NCBI GenBank assembly: GCA_009920765.1
Contig: RFZJ01000026.1
Location: 1 to 45,173 of the forward strand
From: Planctomycetota bacterium
GTDB lineage: Bacteria > Planctomycetota > Planctomycetia > Gemmatales > Gemmataceae
Reading direction: 5' to 3'
Length of the DNA stretch: 45,173 bases
The position numbers and the translations under genes are program-made. Positions 17,386 through 24,424 of the stretch are shown here, one piece after another (position 1 is the stretch's first letter; the number at the start of each line of letters is the position of its first letter). The notes under the pieces were generated by a model. It had not been told where the DNA came from, did no database searches, and worked only from the letters and a program-made list of their open reading frames with translations.

Positions 17386-17736
17386 ATGACTGTAAAAATT
17401 GCTTGGCAGTACCACCGCAAAGGGTGAACAACCTGCAAAAAAGCTCAGGGGTTCCTTGAGCAAATAGACCATAATATTTCTGAAACTATTGATGCTTCTA
17501 AAACCAAAATCGGTTTGAAGGAGGCTTTGGCCCTCGCCCAAAAAGCGAACACAATCATAGCGGCCAAGGGCAGTAAAATCACCACTCTTGATTTGAAAAA
17601 AGATAAGCCCAGCAATGAAGATATTGCAGCACTGATGATGGGCCCAACAGGCAACCTGCGTGCACCGACTTTATTGGCAGGTACCACCCTTTACATTGGG
17701 TTTAATGAAGAAGCCTACAAGAAGATGGGTTCCTAG
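17386..17736 (+). CDS. ArsC/Spx-like thioredoxin-fold selenoprotein (UGA-encoded selenocysteine at residue 14)
   Basis: A small redox protein, 116 residues when the TGA at 17425-17427 is read as selenocysteine. The N-terminus reads MTVKIAWQYHRKG-U-TTCKKAQGFLEQ, so the TGA sits exactly at the first redox position of a CxxC motif (UxxC) following a beta strand and preceding a helix. The remainder has the ArsC-family ending, with MMGPTGNLRAPTLLAG (cis-Pro region) and YIGFNEEAY. The frame is open on both sides of the TGA, the start has a strong AAAGGAG, and a SECIS-like hairpin follows the TGA. In this family the pair reduces a substrate such as a disulfide, arsenate or peroxide; the actual substrate is unknown. 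I recall database names of the form ArsC-family (seleno)protein, so the family is probably known. The stop overlaps the end of the convergent DUF1338 gene by 4 bases. Confidence 0.88.
17425..17427 (+). other. Recoded TGA codon (selenocysteine)
   Basis: An in-frame TGA between AAA GGG and ACA ACC TGC, giving G-U-T-T-C. Homologous thioredoxin-fold proteins carry Cys at this position by motif logic. Reading it as a stop would leave a 13-residue peptide behind an excellent ribosome binding site and strip the downstream protein of its redox residue. Confidence 0.87.
17443..17461 (+). promoter_or_regulatory. Bacterial SECIS-like hairpin
   Basis: GCTCAGG (17443-17449) pairs with CCTTGAGC (17455-17461, one G-U pair), with an apical GGTTC loop at 17450-17454. 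The first loop G is 22 bases after the TGA, inside the roughly 16-37 base spacing described for bacterial SECIS elements, which also require G at the start of the loop. It lies within the coding frame, as bacterial SECIS elements do, and would recruit SelB with Sec-tRNA. The pairing was done by eye; no folding energy was calculated. Confidence 0.75.
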
Positions 17737-18686
17737 TTTGCAATTTTTGTCATGTCGAAAAGGTTGGTGGCTTGCGGGCCAAGGAATCCTTCGTATCTCA
17801 ATGTTTTTCCGGTTGCTGAATCCTTGAATGAATCTCGTTGCGCCAACTCGAAGTAAGCGTATGTCCATGGTATGGTGGTTAATTTGCCATTTTCCAATAC
17901 TGGCACATCGATAACGACCGCCTCGGTGGCAGTCTGCCTAAGCTTGCTACCTCTTTCACCTTCGATTTCTTTTTTCATGGGAACGCCTGAACTCAACAAA
18001 GCCTTGGAGGTTTTTTCGATGTCATCCAATGCAGGTACGTTATGTGAATTGATCAGCGAAGTAAAATGATTCACATTATACCCGTGCACCAAGACCCATG
18101 CAGCGTATTGAGAATCGAGATTAAGTTCGAGAAGGTCGGATTTTTCGGGTAGATTCCAGGGAAGTTCATGGAAAAAATCAACCGCTTCATCCAGAAGCGA
18201 TTCCCTTGAGGGTTCCGATTTTGTCTCAATATGATGTAGGTCGGAAAGGAAAGATTCTGGAAGGTTGGTGCGATGGGTTTTGAGGGCTGCATGAATGATG
18301 TGCTTGGAAGAAGGTTTCAATTCCCAAGTACGCAATTCGGAGATGAAGACTTTGGGGTAGGTCGGCTGCGGATGTTGAAAATAAATAGCGTTTAGGTGTT
18401 TGTCCTCAAAATTGTAACAGTCAGCAGCTCGATAGCCCAGGGCTTCAAAAACCCGTGAAATGGAGGAGATACCAGCAAGGGGGTTTTGGCTGCAGAAGGT
18501 TCTTAAGGCAATATGGTCATTGAAGAAAGATGCGCCAGATGCTCGAATTAATGCTTCGTAGTTATTCACATAGCTGACCCGGGATCGATATTTTTCCCAC
18601 AATCGATCGAACAGGTTTAAAACAAATCGTTCTCCTGCAGTTTTAGAACCCAAACCATGGTGCGGGCCGAGAATAGTGGTGTGCAT
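17733..18686 (-). CDS. DUF1338 / HglS-family 2-oxoadipate dioxygenase/decarboxylase
   Basis: DUF1338 proteins such as Pseudomonas putida HglS convert 2-oxoadipate to D-2-hydroxyglutarate in lysine breakdown, with a non-heme Fe(II) centre. This 317-residue member shows plausible metal ligands: His58 in FFNDHIALRTF, His in YNVNHFTSLIN (about residue 207) and Glu in YAYFELAQRD (about 282). The vicinal-oxygen-chelate-like core GYRAADCYNFEDKHLNAIYF is also typical. GGGAG precedes the ATG. It diverges from the aminotransferase-ALDH pair across a 149-base intergenic region, so joint control is plausible. Assignment to the family is good; the precise substrate is inferred from the neighbours. Confidence 0.85.
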   Translation of the reverse strand: MHTTILGPHHGLGSKTAGERFVLNLFDRLWEKYRSRVSYVNNYEALIRASGASFFNDHIALRTFCSQNPLAGISSISRVFEALGYRAADCYNFEDKHLNAIYFQHPQPTYPKVFISELRTWELKPSSKHIIHAALKTHRTNLPESFLSDLHHIETKSEPSRESLLDEAVDFFHELPWNLPEKSDLLELNLDSQYAAWVLVHGYNVNHFTSLINSHNVPALDDIEKTSKALLSSGVPMKKEIEGERGSKLRQTATEAVVIDVPVLENGKLTTIPWTYAYFELAQRDSFKDSATGKTLRYEGFLGPQATNLFDMTKIAN

Positions 18687-18835
18687 GTTATCTCCCGAAA
18701 AATTTTAGGAAATGATCAAGCCTTTGTGTTGGTCTAATTTATTTTATACCTTTGCGGGCATAAAAGGCGCAATGAAGTATAGAATTAACTAGACAAATTT
18801 ATGCTTGATGTAAGTCCCTCTTTAGGAGAATTCCC

Positions 18836-20179
18836 ATGACTTACCAAGAGTTGGTTCAAATTCCAATGATAAAGACCATTCTGCCCGGCCCGATTGCAAG
18901 TCGCATAATCAATCAGGATGAGGAATACACTTCGCCCTCCTATACAAGATTTTACCCCTTGGTAGTTAAGCGGGGTAAGGGTGCAATACTAGAGGATGTG
19001 GATGGGAACTTGTTTCTTGATTTCACTTCCGGGATTGCGGTTTGCTCTACGGGCCATTGTCATCCACGAATTGTGGATGCTATAAAAAAGCAATCAGAAC
19101 TTCTCCTGCATATGTCGGGAACAGATTTTTATTATGCCCCCCAGGCAGACCTTGCGAAAAAGCTCGCTCTTTTAGCACCCGGGACTTCTCCAAAAAAAGT
19201 ATTCTTTGCAAACTCTGGTACTGAAAGTGTGGAAGCAGCTTTCAAGCTTGCCCGATATCACACCAAACGGAAACAAATCATTTCCTTTTTTGGTGGGTTT
19301 CATGGCAGAACCATGGGTTCGCTATCGTTGACCGCAAGCAAGACTATTCAACGCAGGGGGTTTGATCCCCTGATTCCCGGAGTAAGCCATGCCCCATTTG
19401 GAAATTGCTACCGATGCCCGGTCAACAAGACATATGGAACTTGTGGCATAGCTTGTGTTGAGAGCATTGAAAAGCAATTATTCAGGCACACAGTATCTCC
19501 TGATGAGGTGGCCGCATTCATTGTGGAACCCATTCAGGGCGAGGGTGGTTATGTGGTACCTCCGGTCGAGTTTCATCGCGATTTGAAGGCCTTGGCAGAG
19601 AAGCATGGAATTCTTTATATCGCTGATGAGGTACAATCGGGGATGGGGCGAACCGGAAAAATGTTTGCAATACAGCATTACGGAATCGAGCCAGACATCA
19701 TTTGCCTGGCCAAGGGAATAGCCTCGGGAATGCCCTTGGGCGCCATGATTGCGAAGTCGGAAGTCATGGACTGGCCCAAAGGTTCGCATGCAAGTACTTT
19801 TGGAGGGAACCCCGTGGCTTGTGTTGCTGCCCTGGAAACCATTGCTTTATTGGAAGAGGGATTGATGGATAACGCCCAACAGGTGGGGGGATTCTTCCTT
19901 GATTTATTGCTTGCACTTAAAGACAAATATTCGCTGATAGGGGATGTAAGGGGTAAAGGATTAATGCTTGCCATAGATCTGGTAAAGAATCGTGAAAGCA
20001 AAGAACCAGCAGGCATGGAAAGAGATGCCATTGTGCAGGCCTGTTTTAAAAAAGGATTATTATTGTTGGGCTGCGGACTAAGCGGAATTCGCTTCTGTCC
20101 ACCATTGATTATCAAGGAACATGAAGCAGCCACAGCGGCTAAAATTCTTGACGAGGTTTTGTCTGGGATAAAAGGATAA
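18836..20179 (+). CDS. Class III PLP aminotransferase, probable lysine 6-/omega-aminotransferase
   Basis: A PLP-dependent enzyme that moves an omega-amino group to 2-oxoglutarate. The 447-residue protein shows the class III pattern: FANSGTESVEAAFKLAR (phosphate-binding), FHGRTMGSLSLTAS, the Asp of IADEVQSGMGRTG, and the Schiff-base Lys in CLAKGIASGMPLGA. A Cys-rich insert (CYRCPVNKTYGTCGIACVE) is seen in archaeal-type and 4-aminobutyrate-like members. By sequence alone it could be a GABA, ornithine or lysine aminotransferase. The ALDH7 gene 4 bases downstream and the divergent HglS-like gene make lysine 6-aminotransferase, forming 2-aminoadipate semialdehyde, the best guess. AGGAG lies 7 bases before the ATG. 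Confidence 0.85.
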   Translation: MTYQELVQIPMIKTILPGPIASRIINQDEEYTSPSYTRFYPLVVKRGKGAILEDVDGNLFLDFTSGIAVCSTGHCHPRIVDAIKKQSELLLHMSGTDFYYAPQADLAKKLALLAPGTSPKKVFFANSGTESVEAAFKLARYHTKRKQIISFFGGFHGRTMGSLSLTASKTIQRRGFDPLIPGVSHAPFGNCYRCPVNKTYGTCGIACVESIEKQLFRHTVSPDEVAAFIVEPIQGEGGYVVPPVEFHRDLKALAEKHGILYIADEVQSGMGRTGKMFAIQHYGIEPDIICLAKGIASGMPLGAMIAKSEVMDWPKGSHASTFGGNPVACVAALETIALLEEGLMDNAQQVGGFFLDLLLALKDKYSLIGDVRGKGLMLAIDLVKNRESKEPAGMERDAIVQACFKKGLLLLGCGLSGIRFCPPLIIKEHEAATAAKILDEVLSGIKG

Positions 20180-20183
20180 ATCG

Positions 20184-21701
20184 ATGATTGCAGACTTGCT
20201 GGAAAAATTTGGCATTCATCAAACCCATAGTGGTGTTTATGCAGGGGATTGGATCACCAAGCCTGATGGTTTGGAAATTGATTCGATAAATCCTTCAGAT
20301 GAAAAGCGTATTGCAACAATAATGAGCGGATCTCGAAAGAATTATGAACAGGCGATGGAAAGTGCATTAGAGGGTTTTGAAAAATGGCGCAGGGTCCCCG
20401 CGCCAGCCAGAGGTGAAATGATCCGACAAATTGGAACAGCGCTGCGAAAAAATAAAAAAGATCTGGGTTTGCTCATCACCTTGGAAACAGGAAAAATCCT
20501 AGGCGAGGGGCAGGGCGAAGTGCAGGAAATGATCGATATGTGCGACTTTGCCACAGGCCTTTCCAGGCAACTTCACGGAATTACCATCGCTAGTGAAAGG
20601 CAAGAACACAGGCTTTTTGAACAGTGGCACCCTTTGGGTGTTGTTGGAATCATTAGTGCATTTAATTTTCCCGCTGCTGTATGGGCTTGGAATGCAATTC
20701 TTGCAGCGGTATGTGGCGATAGTTCCATTTGGAAGCCTTCGTTTCATACACCGGTAACTTCAATTGCCGTCCTTAATATTGTTTCATCAATCATGAAAGC
20801 AAATGGTCATGCTGATGTTTTTTCATTATGCATCAGCGACATGCATCTTGCAGGGGAATGGATAGCGGAAGATAAGGGAATCCCACTTGTAAGTGCAACA
20901 GGAAGTTGTGAGATGGGTAGGGTGATCAGTGTAAAAGTTGGCCAGCGACTTGGAAGAAGCTTGCTGGAACTGGGTGGTAATAACGCTGCAATTATTTCCC
21001 CGAGTGCGAATTTAAATCAGGCGCTAAGAGGTGTTGTGTTTGCAGCGGTGGGTACAACAGGACAAAGATGCACAACATTAAGAAGATTGTTTGTGCATGA
21101 TTCCATCGAAACAACGTTTCTAGAGAAGCTTTGCAATTCTTATGGTAGCATAAGGATTGGAAATCCTTGGGAAGAAGGGGTTTTAATGGGTCCACTGATT
21201 TCGGAAACTGCGGTTGAAAAGATGATGGGTGCAATTGAAGAAGCTAAGAATCAGGGTGGTAAAGTACTGGCGGGGGGTAATAGAATACCCGGTAAAGGGT
21301 ACTTTGTTGAGCCAACGATCATACTTGCCAATCCTAAAATGGAAATTGTCCAGCAGGAAACTTTTGCTCCGATTCTTTATGTAATGCCTTATCATTGTCT
21401 GGAAGATGCCATCGAGTTGAACAATCGGGTCGACCAGGGCCTATCTTCCGCAATTTTTACAGATAGTGTTAGAGAAGCGGAACAGTTCCTAAGTTATCGG
21501 GGCAGTGATTGCGGGATAGCAAATATTAATATAGGAACCTCTGGAGCCGAAATTGGAGGGGCCTTTGGTGGCGAGAAAGATACAGGGGGTGGCAGGGAGT
21601 CTGGCAGTGATTGCTGGAAAAGTTATATGCGCAGACAGACTTGCACCATTAATTGGGGCGATCAGCTACCCTTGGCACAGGGAATTCGTTTTGATTTATA
21701 A
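20184..21701 (+). CDS. ALDH7-family 2-aminoadipate semialdehyde dehydrogenase
   Basis: An NAD(P)-dependent dehydrogenase oxidising 2-aminoadipate semialdehyde (in equilibrium with piperideine-6-carboxylate) to 2-aminoadipate. The 505-residue protein has the catalytic Glu in ELGGNNAAIISP and catalytic Cys in GTTGQRCTTLRRLFVH. It carries the ALDH7 (antiquitin) signatures SDCGIANINIGTSGAEIGG, FGGEKDTGGGRESGSD and SYMRRQTCTINW, close to human ALDH7A1 as I remember it. Length is standard. It begins 4 bases after the aminotransferase stop, so the pair is an operon. Subfamily confidence is high. Confidence 0.93.
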   Translation: MIADLLEKFGIHQTHSGVYAGDWITKPDGLEIDSINPSDEKRIATIMSGSRKNYEQAMESALEGFEKWRRVPAPARGEMIRQIGTALRKNKKDLGLLITLETGKILGEGQGEVQEMIDMCDFATGLSRQLHGITIASERQEHRLFEQWHPLGVVGIISAFNFPAAVWAWNAILAAVCGDSSIWKPSFHTPVTSIAVLNIVSSIMKANGHADVFSLCISDMHLAGEWIAEDKGIPLVSATGSCEMGRVISVKVGQRLGRSLLELGGNNAAIISPSANLNQALRGVVFAAVGTTGQRCTTLRRLFVHDSIETTFLEKLCNSYGSIRIGNPWEEGVLMGPLISETAVEKMMGAIEEAKNQGGKVLAGGNRIPGKGYFVEPTIILANPKMEIVQQETFAPILYVMPYHCLEDAIELNNRVDQGLSSAIFTDSVREAEQFLSYRGSDCGIANINIGTSGAEIGGAFGGEKDTGGGRESGSDCWKSYMRRQTCTINWGDQLPLAQGIRFDL

Positions 21702-22057
21702 ATGTTAAAAGTTTGAGATACACTTTTTTAGTGGATAATTTTAAGCCCATTTCTTACTAAAACCCTCGGATTAAATTTGGATTTAAGAACTTCCCAAGAG
21801 CAATAAAACTGCTATATTCAGATTCGAGCTCTAAGGGCGGAGCTTTAGCTTATTTTAAGAAAACAAGAAAGTTTTATTAAAATAAGGCGAAAAACAGCTG
21901 CCTATTTTGTCTGTTTTGCCTATACTTCCTTAAATTTGAGAATGTTCGTCTGTATTTTGTGAATATTTTAAGGTATGGTCCCGCCCCATAAAGGTGCTGG
22001 AAGCTCCTTTTTAAACGGCAAGTAAAGCCAAGAGTTTGTGAATGGAAGGGAATCTGT
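21702..22057. other. Intergenic region, 356 bases, no gene
   Basis: Between the ALDH7 gene and the DUF1571 lipoprotein. AT-rich with poly-A/T runs. A short hairpin AGCTC..GAGCT near 21826-21844 is the only structure seen. It presumably carries the promoter of the downstream gene, but I cannot pick a convincing -35/-10 pair. A minus-strand reading frame of 117 codons (21877-22230) lacks support and overlaps the next gene. Confidence 0.4.
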
Positions 22058-23233
22058 ATGGTTGTTGGAAACAAATGGCAAATCGCTTCTGCAATGCTAG
22101 GCATTTTATTCATCAATGGTTGCGGCCAGATGATGGCGCAACGCAATGGCACTGGCAGTAATGTTGCAATGCAACGTCCTGCAATGCGCATGAGAGCAGT
22201 AAGTGCAGAACCCGGCCCCGAATTACGCATTCCTGCAGCATCTAATCAAAACACCGGAACCCCTGCGCCCGCAGAGGTTGCCTTGGTTCCTCTTCCTCCG
22301 ATTCCAAAGTATAATCAAAATGCTTCAAATTTGGTGCGCACCAATAATGCGGTTGCTAACAGCACCAATAACATTCCTGAAAACTCCACTGTAAATACAG
22401 CTAATCAAGGTGCGGTTGGTGCCTCCACTGTTACGAAAGCCAATAATTTGGTATCCCCCTTTGGCGTTTTAGGGGTATCTGAAAACAATAATACCATTCC
22501 AAAGGCCGCTGAGATTTCTACAGATCCATCACGCAATCTTTACCATAAAACCATGGCAAGGCTTGCAACTTTAGACTCGTATGTTGTAAGGCTGGTTCGC
22601 AAGGAAGTTATCAACAACAAGAAAAAGCCCCAAGAAACTTTGCTCCTAAAATATCGTAAAGCACCTTTAAGCATTTATTTTAAATGGCTCGATAGCGAAG
22701 GCGTTGGCAGGGAAGTTGTTTATGTTGAAGGGATGTACGAGAATAAAATTCATACACTTTTGGCGGCTGGAGATGTTCCATTCATGCCCGCAGGAAAACG
22801 GATGGCATTTGCCCCAGATAGTATTTTGGTAAGAAGTGCCAGCAGACATAATATTAAGGATGCAGGATTTGTACCCTTGGTGGAAGGATTGGGTCGGGCA
22901 ATTATTGGTCAATCCAAAGGTGACATGCGTTTTGGCACGGTCAAATACACTGCAGCGAATCAAAGGCCGGAGTTCGGCTTTCCTGTTGAATCTTTAGAAC
23001 ATTTCATCCCAGCAGGTGTTGAAAACGAATTGCCCAAGGGTGGCCGCAGGGTGGTTTGTTTTGACCCCCAATCTTCACTACCTATGTTGATCATCACTTT
23101 TGATGAAAATAATCAGGAAGTTGAATATTACAAATACGATCGCTTCCAGTTCCCAACACGTTTGGATGAAAACGACTTTAATCCAGATTATTTATGGTCG
23201 AAGCCTAAACTGGCCAGCGGCTCTAAACTTTAA
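22058..23233 (+). CDS. DUF1571-domain lipoprotein
   Basis: A 391-residue exported protein of the DUF1571 family, which I know mainly from planctomycetes and which has no assigned function. The N-terminus has a signal with lipobox (GILFINGC, Cys about residue 23). A low-complexity stretch rich in Pro, Ala, Asn and Thr (about 40-150) follows. The DUF1571 domain comes last (about 165-385): MARLATLDSYVVRLVRKEV, then LLLKYRKAPLSIYFKWLD and YVEGMYENKIHTLLAAGD. Its strand pattern recalls lipoprotein-carrier folds. It is a single gene with its own terminator. An envelope role is inferred only from the signal. Confidence 0.85.
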   Translation: MVVGNKWQIASAMLGILFINGCGQMMAQRNGTGSNVAMQRPAMRMRAVSAEPGPELRIPAASNQNTGTPAPAEVALVPLPPIPKYNQNASNLVRTNNAVANSTNNIPENSTVNTANQGAVGASTVTKANNLVSPFGVLGVSENNNTIPKAAEISTDPSRNLYHKTMARLATLDSYVVRLVRKEVINNKKKPQETLLLKYRKAPLSIYFKWLDSEGVGREVVYVEGMYENKIHTLLAAGDVPFMPAGKRMAFAPDSILVRSASRHNIKDAGFVPLVEGLGRAIIGQSKGDMRFGTVKYTAANQRPEFGFPVESLEHFIPAGVENELPKGGRRVVCFDPQSSLPMLIITFDENNQEVEYYKYDRFQFPTRLDENDFNPDYLWSKPKLASGSKL

Positions 23234-23541
23234 ACGATTAGTTTGAATCATAAGCTAAAAGGGCGCTTCCGGGCGCCTTTTTTTATCGCCTCTTTATTTA
23301 GCAGTTTATACTGCCAATCTGACATAAACCACCGCCATTGGCAGACTTAGGATCCACTTTATTCCCCCATTGTAATTTGGGCTATCCTTTTACCATATAT
23401 GGAGTTATGATTTATCTGTGAAGTTCGGCTGGTATGCGGTACATAATTTGCTCATAATGACTGTTAGAAACTTGGGTTTCTGGCTTGCCGTCCTTATTAA
23501 AGGCGGGGTTTTACAACTTTCTTTTTTAAGAGGTCAGTGGC
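23234..23541. other. Intergenic region, 308 bases, terminator then presumed promoter
   Basis: Holds the terminator of the DUF1571 gene at its left end and the leader of the receiver gene at the right. In between, AT-rich sequence without a supportable reading frame or named regulatory element. Confidence 0.4.
23257..23284 (+). terminator. Rho-independent terminator after the DUF1571 gene
   Basis: AAAGGGCGC pairs with GCGCCTTT (one bulged G) around a TTCCGG loop, followed by seven T residues. It lies 23 bases after the stop codon at 23233. Confidence 0.85.
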
Positions 23542-23949
23542 ATGGCTGTTGCCACCAACCAGAATTATTCGATCCTGATTGCAGATGATGATACTCCTGC
23601 CCGGGAGGCTCTTCGAGATATTGTCGAGCAAGAAGGATATCGCACGATTCTAGCGTCTTCGGGCGTGGAAGCAGTCGATCTTATCCAAGAAAGGCAAGTC
23701 CATCTGGTTCTGCTGGATATGCATATGCCAAACCTTACTGGTCTGGAAACACTGCATCTTGTTCGCCAGGTTCATACAATGTTACCAGCGATCCTTGTTA
23801 CCGGTGACCCAACAGAAACCGTTATGAGGCAGGCTCATCAGGCATCGGTTTACAGTGTCATACCCAAGCCTGTAAATCGGGGTATGGTGCTTTATACGGT
23901 GATGAAGGCGTTGACCCGTTTTTACGGTCGATTAAAAAGTGGTGATTGA
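23542..23949 (+). CDS. Stand-alone response-regulator receiver protein
   Basis: A 135-residue single receiver domain with no output domain, like CheY or Spo0F-type phosphorelay proteins. It shows the acidic triad IADDDTPAREAL, phospho-acceptor Asp in LVLLDMHMPNLTGLE, Thr in ILVTGDPTET and Lys in SVIPKPVNRG, so it should be phosphorylatable. A short basic tail (RFYGRLKSGD) follows. No histidine kinase is nearby, and the chemotaxis cluster is 21 kb away. The groES gene starts 51 bases downstream and could be on the same transcript, but the two functions have no evident link. Confidence 0.93.
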   Translation: MAVATNQNYSILIADDDTPAREALRDIVEQEGYRTILASSGVEAVDLIQERQVHLVLLDMHMPNLTGLETLHLVRQVHTMLPAILVTGDPTETVMRQAHQASVYSVIPKPVNRGMVLYTVMKALTRFYGRLKSGD

Positions 23950-24000
23950 GCCTTTTATTTTGTCCCCTTACTAGTTGGTATTTTGAGGAGTTAAGTTCCA

Positions 24001-24288
24001 ATGGCTTTGAAACCCCTGAATGATAAAATTGTTGTTAAAAGACTTGAAGCAGAAGATAAATCTGCTGGTGGCATTCTTCTTCCAGATAGTGCCCGGGAAA
24101 AACCAAGACAAGGCAAGGTCCTTTCCGTTGGTGAAGGTTCCGTTTTGGATAATGGCAAACGTGCACCCTTCCAAATCAAGGAAGGCGATCGCGTTCTCTT
24201 TACCTCTTATGCAGGCAGTGAAGTTACGGTTGATGGCAATGAATATCTAATCATGAGTGAAGATGATATTCTTGCAATCATCGGTTAA
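24001..24288 (+). CDS. groES: Co-chaperonin GroES
   Basis: The 10-kDa lid of the GroEL folding chamber. The 95 residues match the family end to end: LKPLNDKIVVKRLEAEDKSA, GGILLPDSAREKPRQGKVL (the mobile loop), then EGDRVLFTSYAGSEV and a final SEDDILAIIG. GAGGAG stands 11 bases before the ATG. groEL does not follow; a strong terminator closes the gene after 23 bases. No CIRCE repeat is seen upstream. Planctomycetes often have several groES/groEL copies, so this may be a solitary paralogue. Confidence 0.97.
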   Translation: MALKPLNDKIVVKRLEAEDKSAGGILLPDSAREKPRQGKVLSVGEGSVLDNGKRAPFQIKEGDRVLFTSYAGSEVTVDGNEYLIMSEDDILAIIG

Positions 24289-24311
24289 GAAGTCAGATTA
24301 ACTTTCTGAGG

Positions 24312-24345
24312 CACGAACTGTTTAATGCAGTTCGTGTTTTTTTTT
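24312..24345 (+). terminator. Rho-independent terminator after groES
   Basis: Perfect 9-base stem CACGAACTG/CAGTTCGTG with a TTTAATG loop and a run of nine T residues. It separates groES from the next gene and shows that no groEL is co-transcribed. Confidence 0.95.
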
Positions 24346-24424
24346 ATTTCACTCTCGTTGATTTCGCATACAATGGGGTATCGGTTTAATTAGGCAGGCT
24401 CTTCATTAACAAAGGGTTTTAACC

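Noticed and set aside
17386..17427. Nonsense mutation or pseudogene at the TGA
   Set aside because: The codon is exactly at the redox position, the rest of the frame is intact and a SECIS-like hairpin follows. Random decay would not place it so.
17515..17736. 73-codon frame from TTG at 17515 as the complete gene
   Set aside because: It lacks a convincing ribosome binding site and the redox motif. The frame upstream through the TGA encodes the conserved N-terminus behind AAAGGAG, so this is only the C-terminal part of the selenoprotein.
23950..24000. CIRCE operator before groES
   Set aside because: The TTAGCACTC-N9-GAGTGCTAA repeat was looked for and is absent in this short interval and just upstream.
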